64,000 nt of DNA from Atrichornis clamosus (Eukaryota > Chordata > Aves > Passeriformes > Menuridae): the NCBI GenBank assembly GCA_013400975.1, contig WBMZ01010254.1:310001-374000 (forward strand). The letters are read 5' to 3'. Positions within the stretch are counted from its first letter, which is position 1; each line of letters begins with the position of its first letter. This document shows positions 47,111-58,376 of this stretch, piece after piece. A model generated the notes under the pieces. It searched no databases. It was not told where the DNA came from and saw nothing but the letters and a program-made list of their open reading frames with translations. Position numbers and translations under genes: made by a program.

Positions 47111-49287
47111 TCCTTTTTTTAGTTACTTATTCATTGATTTGCTTATTTAAATAGTCAGGGTGCTTAGAGCGAACAACGATGGGACGATGTAGGATCTTGA
47201 TCACAGTGCACCGATGGGGGGAAGTTTGCAAAGGCCGAAAGTTAATCACCATCACCTCCCCTGGTTGTCAGCGGAGGAGAACAGACTCCTGCAGCTCACA
47301 CAGGCCAGACTCCTGCTTTTAATAATGTGGAGAGAATTTTTCGCTCTCCCTTGACTACAAGGGGAGCTTCACTCAGCTGGGGGCTGCCATCCAAGCCCTC
47401 CCTCCCAAATGATTGAAAGTGTGGAGTCAGGATAAGGATGATGCCCTCTCTTGGGGTTTTCCAGGTTAGTGAAGGAAATCTCAGGGAATGGGTTTGTCAA
47501 TAGAGCCACTCACAGAGGACCTGCTGCAAATGGCAGGGAGGAAGAGGGAGCAGGGTGAAGAGAGAGAAAACAGAAAGCTGCTAAAACGTAAAAAGACTAG
47601 AAATAAATCTGACCTCCCTTGAGCCCAATCCAAAGCTGGAATTGTGCATTCCAGGCTCCCACCAGGACAGGCTTGGGAGGGTCACTTCTCGCTTTGTCCC
47701 TGGGCCCAGGCAGCACTGTCTGGGTACAGATTAAATGAAAAATGAAACAGAGAGATGGAGGCTTCTCTTCCTTCTTGGCCCTAAAAAGTTTGCATCCAGC
47801 ACAAGACAGAGCTGGAAAAATTGTGTCCATCCTGTGTCTGCTGCCTCTTTGGGGCAAATGCTAATGAGTGGCTGATGGGAATGTGCCTGTCTCCTCGTTC
47901 CCTGGCTGCACTCGCTGCCTTCCTCGCTGAATGGCATTAATCATGTCAGCCTCCCTTTCTACAAGAGTGGCTGCTTTAATGGGAAACTTCATCCAGCATC
48001 AATATCCTGAGGGGAGGAGGAAATGAAGAGAAGAGGAAAGTGTGTAGCAGGGAGGTAGCTAATGGTGAAAGCATCACTGCCTGTTCCAGAGCGGGGATTT
48101 GAGAGGGGCAAGCCAGGGAGCAGGGACTGGATTTACTCTGGAAGTCCAGAGGCAGCAGGGATGTCAGATGGATCTGCAGTGCTGGTGCTCGGAGAGGTCT
48201 CTGGGGAGCAGAGAGGATGGAGGATGGTGGGGCATGGCTGAGATCCAGAGGTACTTGCCAGGGAAGGTGGGGAGAAGGCTGGAGCAGAGACGAAGCATTA
48301 GGGCCTAAAGCACTAGGCTGGAAATGACTGAGGAAGGGGAAAACAGTGAAAGGAGTTTGGGGGTGCAGTGCTCCTGGAAGGGGTCAGGTCAGGGATGTGT
48401 GGGACAAGGAACCATCCTGAGCACGTCTGAAGGAACAGCTCTTGTCAGAGGCAGCTGCTCGTGGTCATCGTGGCATTCCCTTCATGTGTTTTCTACAACC
48501 CCTCAAGCTTTTCCATGCTTTGTGGCAGTCAGTCCTGCCTAGAGCCACAGGGCTGCACCACCTGCTGCTCCCATCTTTGCTCTGGAGTGTGCCTGGGTGC
48601 CAGGAACCGTGGGATCTCCGTGGGCTGGAATTCCCTGCAAGCAAGCAGAGTTGGGATGTGCTGGTGCACTTCTGTGCCAGTGGGAGTGCAGGTTGCTCAG
48701 GCAGGGTGGTTTAGCCCAGAGTTCACCATCAGCTTTTCCTGCTTCTCATGCTTCCTTCCTCCTCATCCTCCTCCTGTTCCTCCCTCCTGTCTGTCTTCCT
48801 GTCTGTTCCCCTGCTCCTCTGACAGCTTGTTATTAGAAACACTGCTGCATATTGGCTGAAATGAAGTCAAACACTGCTTTGTAACCCACTGCGTGACTGA
48901 CAGGTTTCTCAATGGACCTGAGCAGTCGAGCTCCATCCCTTCACCCTGGCTTCCACAGTCACATCATGTTCTCCTTGTATTCGAGCTTCTCCACCTCTTT
49001 TTTGGTTTCCTCCCCACTTCCCAGCTGTGAGGAACACCACATTTACTACCCAGTGTATACAGAGAAAAAGCTCCCTGCATCCTTCTCCTTGGGATGCTTC
49101 CTCTGAAAGGGAAGCCCATAATGATGGGTGGGACCATGGAAGAAGGTGATGATCTCAGCCTATAAAAACTCCCCCCTTTTGAGAAATCCAGCCCGAAGAC
49201 CTGGCAGGCTCTCACACAGCAGAAGGAATTGAGGGTGACAAGGTATGGACAGTGCAGGCAGCACGGGAAAACCTTCCATGTATGTGG
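47111..49287. other. Unique DNA with CpG-containing segment and pyrimidine tract
   Basis: The part at 47160-47290 keeps several CpGs (GAGCGAACAACGATGGGACG, GGCCGAAAG), unlike its AT-rich surroundings. A (TCC)-rich pyrimidine tract occupies about 48745-48822. GC-richer frames at 48100-48860 have no domain. No gene supported. Confidence 0.4.
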
Positions 49288-49595
49288 TGAACTGAACCTG
49301 TGGAATTTATTGTCACAGGATATTACTGAAATTAATAATTTAGGAGGAATCAAAGAGTTTGCAACCTCATTGAGAGCTGTGTCCAGACAAAACATTATGC
49401 AGGTTGAAATTTATAATGGCTAAATCTCTACAACATAATCTAATTATCAGACAGGGTTAGGCAAAAATGACCTCCCATGGGAAGAAATGCACAATTAGAT
49501 GTGTTAGATCTGAGCTGATGAGCAGGTATGTTAAACCTTCTTCTGAATCACCCAGTACTGAATTTTTTATCAGAATTGCAGCAGCAGATCAGACA
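49288..49595 (+). mobile_element. CR1: Ancient CR1 LINE fossil (sense), 3' end region
   Basis: AACCTGTGGAATTTATTGTC followed by ACAGGATATTACTGAAATTA matches the conserved end of reptile-type CR1 ORF2 (the 'NLWNLL' motif; consensus CTGTGGAACTCNTTGCCANAGGATGTT). Downstream AAACCTTCTTCTGAATCACC with CAGTACTG matches the CR1 3'-UTR. This is the 3' part of the old family seen at 12340 and 46590. Coding is broken after about 45 codons. Confidence 0.72.
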
Positions 49596-52500
49596 ACCTT
49601 TGCATTTCTCTTCTTCCCATTATCCTGTGATCTTTTGAAACAAAATATCTTATTCCCTTTCACGTGGACGTTTTGGCAAACGATATCTCGAAGGTCTTCA
49701 GAAATTGGATTTCACACAAACTTGTAAAAATACAGCTTCAAACAGGCTCTCTGTCTAGCAGTGTCTAGGTTGCTGATCAACCTGCCACATCACTGTTTGG
49801 TTGGATCTTGACTTCCAAGAAATTGATTTCCTCAGTATAAATTTTGTGGGCACCATTTATTTGCTTCAGTGTACACAGAGCTCCACTGAAGGTGGAAAAG
49901 AATTCCTATCGTCTTCGGATAGATCTCCCTGCTTCCCCTTCTCCGTTTCTCCCCTCTTCCCTGCCTCCCATTTCTGGAGCTCACCTCTATTGCCATGAAG
50001 AGGTTTCCTGGTGTAAAGGAGTGTCCCTGATCTCCCTCTCTCTGTCACTCATGCCCACAATCACTAAGTCCTTGCTAATGCCGACGTTTTCACCGAAGGT
50101 GGTTTCCAGCCTGCTCCCTGCCTCTGAGCCATGACATGCCAGACAGAGCACGAGAGCACAGACACCCTCCCTCCTTGCAGCACGGAGCGTTGTCACCCCA
50201 AATTTGGGAGTCCCTTGTCTGAGGTATCCCTCAAATGCAGAGCACATGTCCCGGTCACTCCCGTCTCCCTGGGGATTAGAGGTCTGACCTTTTTTTGCTG
50301 TTCACGTGACACTACTCCAGCAGAACCCGCATTCAGAAGATACCAGAAGTGCCCTGCCACTGAGGAAAGGCATCCTTCTCCCAGGACTAACGTGACTTTC
50401 CTCTGCTGTGTCTGGGTGCGATTCCGATCCGCACCGGAATGACAACGCGTCATTCCCTGGGGCAGCAGGGAAATGTGCTCTGGAGGAGATCCTGACCACG
50501 TCTGCCATCAGTGCCAGGAGCAGAGGGCCTGGGGCTGGCCCTCTGCCCACTGCCCTGTGCTCAGAGCGCTCCCACCAACACCACTGACTGCAGACCCCGG
50601 CTGCTCTCTGCAGCAGCAGAGGGCCCAGGTGTTGTTTTATTTTTAGGTGTATTCTGGAGTCTGCTGCAGGCTGTGAACTGGCGTCAGCAGAAGGACTGAA
50701 AGGCAATGAAGTGCTGCTCTTCACTTAGAGATGTCATTTTCCTCCACACAACCTCCCTCTCAGGGATCCTGGCCTGCCAGGTCCTGGCTGGTCGATACGT
50801 GCAGTGCTGCAGCCGGGCTGGGGGAAGAAGGGGGGAGCATTCAGCCACCCCCACAACAGCATCACTCACTGACATCCCCAGGATGCTCTGATAGGTGGCC
50901 ACAGGAAAAGGGGGATCACCACTGTCACTTCCCATGCTTTCCTCCCAAATTATTCCTCCCTACAGACCTCTTCCTCACCTCCAATGCTTGGACCTGCACA
51001 GGGGGAAGTATGCAAGAAAAGAGATGCAAGGGACATGGGGTGTCCCTTCCAGCAGCCCAGTCCCAGTGTCTGAATCCCACTCTGACCCCACAACTGATCT
51101 AAGAACAGACATGTCTGAGACACCTGGGGAGAGGCAAGAGGGATGTGCTGCAAAAGAGAGGGGCAGAGCCAGCTCTGAGTCCCCCCCCCTCACATATAGA
51201 AGGCTTGACCATCAGCCCCTGAATCTGAGAGGTTGGGAAAGCAAAGCTAAACTTGTCAGGATGGCTCACACGCAGCTTTGGGAGCTGTGGAGGGGATGTG
51301 GCTCCTTTCAGGCTTTATTTCCCAGCAGAGGCAGCTCAAGGTGTGAGCAGAGCGGGCACTGCCCGTGACAGCAGGCAGCTCACAGCTCACCCGTGCCAGA
51401 GCCAGGCTGGCTGTGCTGGCCAGGGGACACCGGGCACCTGTGACTGCCACAGCCACACAGGGAACCAGGCTGAGCCCTCACACAGTGCTCCTCGCTCCCT
51501 CCTTTCCCTGCTCACCTTCTGTGCAGCAAAAATCCTCTGTCTGGCCTCTTCTGATTCTGATCTCAGGTGTGATTATTGAGTTCCAAAAAACTTTTCAGCG
51601 CTGGCTTTACTCCTAATACGTTCTGCAAGAGCTGCATCAGCACTAGTAGGATTTTTAGTCTAATTATCAGAGGTGCATGTAGATACTCCCTCGTGTCTCC
51701 AGAAGGGTGTTAATAATAGCTCTGGGTGATGAGAAACAACACAGAATGCTGCTGCCAGCTCTAAGGAAAAGACAAAATTCCCCGACTGTGCATAACCTTA
51801 AAAAAGTACCACAAGGCAGTACTGGGAAGGAGCATTTTCCTTTGGAGGTCAGTGGGATTCTCCTTTTTGCAAGGAGGGAGATTGAGGCACGGGGCTGCCA
51901 AAGCTGGCTCAGCCTCCCCTCCGCAGAGCTGAGGCTCAGAGCGGTGTGTCCCGACCCTGGAGCTGCTGCCCAGGTGCCGCTGCCATTCCCTCGTGACTGT
52001 CACACCTCGGAGCTCGTTCTCCCCGCTGCCCGGGCAGGGAGCTGCAGGATCACCGGGATAACGAGCTGTAGTAGGCACTCGAGCTGAAGGTTTTGAAGGG
52101 AGAGGAGCATGCTGAGACATAAGTGAGTGCGGGGGTGTGTTGAACACACAGTCCTTGGTTTTCTGAAAGCTGGGATATGGATCCTTGTCTATGGTCCATC
52201 ACACAGAGCAGGGAATGAATGGCACTTCTCTCCTCCTTTCAGTCATTCTTGGTTGCTTGCCACAGAGAGAGCTTTTCCCACATCTGCTGTGTGAGATAGC
52301 TCCCGGTTCCACATCTGCTGTGTCTTGGGATTTGTTTTTAGGTAAAGATCCCCAGGATCTGAGCTGGTCCAAGTCAGCCAGGGAGACTTTCCAGCAAGTC
52401 AAAGGGAGGCAACCTTGTTCTCAGGGAGCTGCCCTGCTCCCTGGGTAAAAACACCGTTCCATCTCTTTTTCCAGGGGTTAATTTCTCCCACTGCTCCCTA

Positions 52501-52638
52501 GTAAACCATCACTTTGGACCAGGAGAGGGTCAGGGGAGTCATTCAGATGAAAAGCAGGGATAACTCTGTGGATGGGATGCCTTTGGATAGTGGAGGTGGC
52601 TGCCAGCAGTGCTGCAGTTGTGTAAGAAAAAGAACAGA
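49596..52638. other. GC-richer unique DNA, no gene recognised
   Basis: GC is highest in the window around 50400-51500 and 51880-52080. Many overlapping frames of 60-157 codons appear on both strands there, which is what low stop-codon density produces. None shows a known domain or a convincing exon boundary. A C9 run occurs at 51181-51189. Confidence 0.4.
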
Positions 52639-53040
52639 TATTAGAAACTAAAGCCAGCAGACCAAAAGGAAGTTCAGCTAATTCTTCCAAGGGTCTTGGT
52701 GCAAGTTTTCCATTTTCCATCCTGAATTTTCATACGTAATCCTTGTGTATGGATATAGATTTTCCATTTTTTTCCCTTTGTAACAGAACAAGGCTGGGAT
52801 TCCAGCTAAAGTTGTCTTCTTATTTCATATGAAATTGTGGTGCTTTGGGTTTTGACTATTTAATAAACTCCTTTTACAGAATCACCAATTTGCAATCAGC
52901 ATTTTCTCTGCCTGCAGTTTCTTTTCTAATCAATCTTGCTTGTAATTCTTCTCAACTTCTGAAAATTATTGCTTTTAAGACAACAAATATACTTATTACT
53001 TAGTTACAATCCTCTGTTTGCCCATACTGAGTGTTTCTCA
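52639..53040 (-). repeat. ~400-bp repeat, copy B of inverted pair
   Basis: Reverse-complement partner of 46028-46430. On the minus strand it starts TGAGAAACACTCAGTATGGG (right edge 53040) and ends at 52639. The last 77 bp (52639-52715 on plus) are identical to copy A. The first ~185 bp differ by scattered substitutions and one indel. A middle part (about 52740-52820) is more diverged. No obvious target-site duplication flanks it. Confidence 0.9.
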
Positions 53041-55456
53041 TCTTCCTGCAGCATGGTCTTGCTAGATCCTGTCACATTCACCTCTTCCCCACATTCATTC
53101 CTAACAGCATTATTTTGAAATTTAGAGCTCTATCATTCTTGGTATTATTTTTAACGACCAAGTGGATCAGCTTTCACGATGGTGACAATTTTTATGTTTC
53201 TGTTCGCCTCCAAGGTCAATTTACTTTCAATGTTTTCCAAACCAATCACTTGGGTTGTGTAAAAACTTGCTCTAGTGAAGTTGTTTTGTGAAGAGTTTCA
53301 AAAATTTAGCATATCTTCAGGAATCAGATTTTCTTTGAAACAAAATTACAAGAGCTCTGTTAGAAATAGAAATTCTGACTCTTATCCAAATCTAATTCTA
53401 CCTGTGCATGAAAAGAAAGAAGAAAAAATGAGTGGAATTATTAAAAAAAAAGGACTTTATTCATGAAGGTCAATGTAAAATTGAAGAAGAATGGAGAAAA
53501 AAACCAAACTTGTAAGAAATGCTGTGAATATTTGAAGGAAATTAGCAACAACCACAACCCTTGAAAGTCTTATCTGTTGAACACAATCCAAAAAAGGGGG
53601 TTAATAAGGGAGAGTGGGAAGAAACTTTTGAAAAAAAATGTGGAGAGTATATCTAAAATATTAGAGAGGAATGTGGAAAAAACAATATAAAAACCAGACA
53701 CTGGCTGTGGGAAAGCTCACAGTGATGCCAGTAGCAGTGGAGCAAATGGAAATGCAAGCCCCAGGGCCTGGAGGGGGAAGGACACCCAGTTAATGCCTGT
53801 AAGCCCTGGAGTTAAACAAGAAAGGCAACAGCTTACTGGAGATAAAAGTACAAGGGAGAAAATCTATGTCAAACATAGAACAAGGTGGCAATCGCTGTGT
53901 GAGGAGAGAATGTCTGAACACAGCCACAACTACTCAGGGAATGGGCAGAGGAATCCCTGAGTGAAAACCAAAATCGCTCAATACAAAAGCTGCAAACTGG
54001 CAGCAGAAACCAGAGAGTGTTTACAAACAGCCCTTGAGTGAAAGTTAAGGGGAACTGCGAGGTTACACTCAAATCAGACCTTTGGGAAAAGTCCAAACTT
54101 TTCGGAAGTCAAAGATGGAGTTGAAAGCTTAGGCAAAGATGGTGAAGCTGTTTTGGCACCAGAAACATCTCAGGCAGCTGTGGGAAGCACAAGTGAGATA
54201 ATTTATTTGAGAAATGAGGGCGTTTCATGGTTAAAAGGGAGTAGGGGCAGAATCCTCTTCAGTCCCCAAAAACAGACATTTCTCTGCAACCATATCAAAG
54301 GAGAGCTCACGGATGTGGGGATTCTGGCATCAGAAACAACCCCAGGGATTGCTCTCTGCACAAGTGGGAAAGGAGCTCTCCTCATCCTGTGAGCTGAGCC
54401 TGAGGAGTTCAGACAAGCAGGAACGGCCCGAAGAGTGGCAGAAGTGCCACTGGCAGGTGTGTCCTGGTGGGAAGCCCTTGCGTCCAGCAGGGCAGTGGCT
54501 TTGCTGGGCCTCTGCTCACTTCTCTGTCACTTCTCAGGTGTCCCTGCCTGCTTGCAGGACAGGGAGGGCAGAGTCGGCCCTCGGGCTCTGCAAGACCACT
54601 GGGTCAGATGGAAATTGCTCCCTCAGGTGACGCCTGCAGTGGCTGGGAGGGGAACACCCCACTCCTGCCTGTGCCGAGGGCACGAGCAGGCAGCTGGGCA
54701 GATCCTCCTTGGACACTCCAGCTTTGGGCTCCATAGTTCCTTCAAAACACCTGGCATTAGCCAGGCAGGGATGCCAGGCTGAATAGCGCAGGATTAACTT
54801 CAGGGAATTAAGTGACCATTAGTCTGCCAACAGGGACTCAGCAAAGGGAACATTATTTGCCCCAGGTGGCAGAGTGAGTTAATAAGGCAAGAGGGAGGCA
54901 GCCCTGGTTCCTGCCCTTACCCAGGCACCAACTGGAACTTTTCTGCTTTAGACCTCTCAATCGTCCTGGAGAATCTTGGTTTCCAACCTCATCTCCCAGC
55001 AGGAGCCAATTTAGGAGGTGGCAGGAGAGGACTGGTTAAGAAAAGTTTTTAAACAAACTCTCCAGGTTTTTGTGGAGGGATGAGGGTGTGATTGCTTTGA
55101 GAAGAGTCTGTTCCTGCTGGTCCAGTACCATTTTACCAGGAGGACTGGGACTATTTGGGCTTTCCAAGTTGAAGACACAGCAGGTGAGTAACGTATGGAA
55201 AGATTTAAGAGTATGGAAGTGCTAGTTCAGGTATTGCTGCCAGGATGTCGAGGGAGGCTTTAAAATGAAGCACAGTGAAATAAGGAGGTGGGGTATGGTA
55301 ACTTCTTTGTGCTCCCTTTTCCTATCCTGAGGCTTCCCACTAAGTGATGACTTTGTATAATTAAAATGAACAAAGTAAGTGGCAGCAATCCATCTTCACA
55401 ATCACAGCGCTTTCTCCTTCCCTTTGTTGAAGTGCTTTGTTCATCTCAAATTGGTT
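53041..55456. other. Unique DNA, no gene recognised
   Basis: 53041-53470 is AT-rich with an A-run (about 53443-53451). The purine-skewed 53460-54130 (GGAAAGCTCACAGTGATGCC region) has the look of an old interspersed repeat but I cannot place it. A GC-richer part at 54400-54780 holds chance frames. A perfect-looking splice donor CAG|GTGAGT at 55181-55189 has no convincing upstream acceptor. Confidence 0.35.
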
Positions 55457-55461
55457 AAAAA

Positions 55462-55493
<32 letters not shown>
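55457..55493. repeat. Poly(A) tract
   Basis: A-run interrupted once by GT: nine A, GT, then about 26 A. It is followed by TACAG. No recognised retroelement body lies upstream. Confidence 0.95.
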
Positions 55494-58157
55494 TACAGAA
55501 ATAGAAGTTGAATGGGTGCCTGCAGGGGCTGTATTTTTAGCAGCTCATCAGTTTGCAGAGAAGCTCAGAGGTTGCAGATTCTAATTGCCAACCTGGAACG
55601 TGGAAAGCAGGACAACTGAAAGAGTGCATGTGTTGTGGAAAGAGTGATGATTTCAAATCAGGGAAGGAAGAGATAATTGGCACCTTTGCTATGTACAAAA
55701 TGTGGTGGGACACCGTGTGGTGAGGCCATCTGGCCAGAGTTTGGGTCATGAGAGCCTGGTGAAAGGCTCTCATGGAATCCAACTGCAGGAGGGATTTTGC
55801 CTCTTCGCTGGCTGGAGCTGTGAGTGTTTATGTGGCCACTCTGGGGAGGCTGGATTGGGACATTTGCAGATGGAGCGTGTCAGATCCAACTGAGATGCTG
55901 GCTGGGAGGAGGAAGTGAACAAGTAGAAAATGACAGAACAGATCTAACAAGAAGGTAGAACAGAGGGTGATCCCTGAGCACGGATCCAGGAGCCAGGTCT
56001 CTAAAAAAGGATGAGGTGCAAGCTCCTACAGCCTTAAACATTAATTAGATTTAGTTGTGTCCTGGATTTATGCCCAGCAATGTCCATATGCAGAAGATTG
56101 CTGTGAGAGGAGCTGATTGACTTGCTCCCAGCAGAACCAGGATCCCTGCGTGGGATCCCAGGGTCTTGCCCAGGACACAGGAGGAGGTGCTCGGTCTATC
56201 CTGACATGGACATGGTTGCTGTCCTCCCCCGTTCTGCTGCACACCCCCAAATTTGGCTGTCATGATTTGCAGCTCTGGGTCCTGAAATGGATGTCCTGGA
56301 AGTGCTGAGTGTACTGACAGCTCAGCTGATGGCTGTGGGATGCTGGAGCCCATGGCTTGGAGTACGGGAGAAGGCTGCCTTGCGTTTGTGTGGTGTAGAA
56401 GCTTGGCAGGTTTTTGGCTTGCTTTCCTGATAGACTATTTTCATCTCCCCTGTCCTACTTCCTTCCACACAGGCCTCATTTTCCCCCAGGGACTATAACT
56501 AAACTCTTGTCTGTAATTCCAATTGGTTCATCAGCTCTTTGGAGTATTTCCAGGCACACAGCAGAAGAGGATCACATGGGTAGCCCATCTGATGCCATGC
56601 ACATAAAAAACAAGCTGTGTACAGACTGGACTGTGCTAAACAGGCCTCGCTGTGGCTGCAGATTTGCTGTCAGGGCTTTGCCACCCACTTTGCCACAGGC
56701 AGACAAATAGCACTGCAAAATACCCCTTCTTCTGTGTGAAAGACCTAATCCTAACACAAACAAAGCAAGATGTGTCTGGCTGAAAGGGCGTCATGGGCAA
56801 CTGCTAATTTGCGGAGGTAATGGGTTATGGGCAGAGAAGTAGGACGGATAAATCAAAAAACATGGGTGAAAACATACGTGAGCAGTGCTGCAAGGACAGG
56901 ACTTGAGGGTGAAATGGAGAAAACATGGCCATGGCTGATTGCAAATCATGTCTGATGTGCAGAACGCTGAGTGGAGCTGGTAAGGTCATCCCTCCATATG
57001 TACCAGCTTGCTCATCCCCTTGCTGGTCACCCCCCAACTGGATGCTTCCCATCTCGCTCTCCCTGGCCCTTGGGTTGTGGTACAAGAGGAGGGACTTGAG
57101 GCAGCTTGCAGAGCTCAGCGGTGTGGGGGACGCACTCGATCCCTGCCAGGGCGCTCACGCAGCCCCTGCAGCCGACGCTCAGCACCCTTTGTCCCCCAGC
57201 AAGGCTGTGTGAGCACAACCTTGACACTGGCCTTTGGGATGCTCCCGACGTGGATTAGTCACGCCGCCGTGCCTCGGCTGCCTGCAGGGCTGTCACTTTG
57301 TTCTTCTTCAAGGAAGAGCCAGTGGGCTGAGGAGGCTCCAGTTCCATCTGCCAGCAAAACCCGTAGCAGGGAAAGAGCAGCAGCAAGGGGGGGGAGGTGC
57401 TGGAAAGGGGGGAGCAGTGGATTCCCTCGATAATTAGGATGGCTGCATCATCACTTATGCAAATAGGGGGAAGAAGGAGGCTTTCTGCAGCAGGCTGAGT
57501 GGAGAAGAGAACAGAAAGATGGAGCTGTTCTCCATGAAAGGAAATACTTGGCCTGCAAAGAAGTGGTGGTCACTTAGGTGCTTTTCTCCTCCACAGAAAA
57601 GGCAAAATCAGGAGCCCTTCAGGACAAGAAATTCCTGGTTGGAGTTTGGCTGCTGTCCTGTGTTGCACACTCATGCACACCAGTATAAGGAGGCTCAGGC
57701 AAGAGCAAGCAAATTTTATGTCTGGTTATTCCTCAGTCCCTCCCATCCCTCTCCAGGTCTGTCTCTCTGCCACAGCATTTTGACACGTTCATGTTTGTCC
57801 TTTGACTTCCCTGTTTGCTCAGAGGGCTCTGGTTTGGTGGGAATGCAGGCAGTGCAGGTGGGTACAGCTGACCCCTGCTGGGATTCACAGGCTGAGCTGT
57901 CCCTGGGCTGCAGAGCAGATTTTCTTTCCCCCTCTCTCCTGATGCATGGAGGAGGTAGCTCTGTTACCCTCAGTGGGAAGAGGGTTGAGCAATGTTGTCA
58001 TCTTACACCAGAAACATCTTCCCGTGTCTGACACCACCACAGATGTGTTTGCATTCAGTGTTTTCCACTTGTGCTCGTTCAGCTTGGCAGGACAGCTGCC
58101 TTCCTGCTGCAGAGAAGGAATTCGAAGGAAAGCTGCTCAGCAGCCCAGCTGTGGCTG
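55494..58157. other. Unique DNA, no gene recognised
   Basis: Mixed GC. The segment 57100-57420 is GC- and CpG-richer and includes G8 and G6 runs (57387-57411). Frames of up to 170 codons (57519-58031, plus) lack recognisable domains and splice context. Confidence 0.35.
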
Positions 58158-58180
58158 CCCTCTCCCTCTCCCTCTCCCTC
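58158..58180. repeat. (CCCTCT)n hexanucleotide repeat
   Basis: Nearly four units of CCCTCT on the plus strand, ending CCCTCCACGC. Confidence 0.9.
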
Positions 58181-58269
58181 CACGCTGCTGGGCTGCCATG
58201 AAATGTGGATCAGGCTTCCTCAAATTTGAAATGATTCATTGCTTCCTTGCCTAGGAGGTAGAACAGAAC

Positions 58270-58376
58270 AGACCTTGACAAAGCACCTGGTGTGATCTGG
58301 GGGATGTCCTGTGCAGAGCCAGGAGTTGGACTCGATGACCCTTGGGGGTCCCTCCCGCTGAGGATATTCTGTGATA
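58270..58376 (+). mobile_element. CR1: CR1 LINE 3' fragment (sense)
   Basis: GTCCTGTGCAGAGCCAGGAG followed by TTGGACTCGATGACCCTTGG, GGTCCCTCCCGCTGAGGATA and the tail TTCTGTGATAAG is a sense CR1 3' end of the 'TTGGACTCGATGATCCTT' variant. Only the last ~75-105 bp is retained. Confidence 0.85.

Noticed and set aside
50895..51368. 157-codon plus-strand frame
   Set aside because: In a GC-rich segment where all six frames have long openings. No domain or splice support.
53460..54130. Purine-skewed segment suspected to be an old retroviral leader or interspersed repeat
   Set aside because: I could not match any landmark sequence, so it is left as unassigned unique DNA.
55181..55189. Perfect splice-donor consensus CAG|GTGAGT
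   Set aside because: No convincing acceptor or open exon upstream. Single consensus donors are common by chance.
57519..58031. 170-codon plus-strand frame
   Set aside because: No recognisable domain, and composition is like neighbouring frames in other phases.
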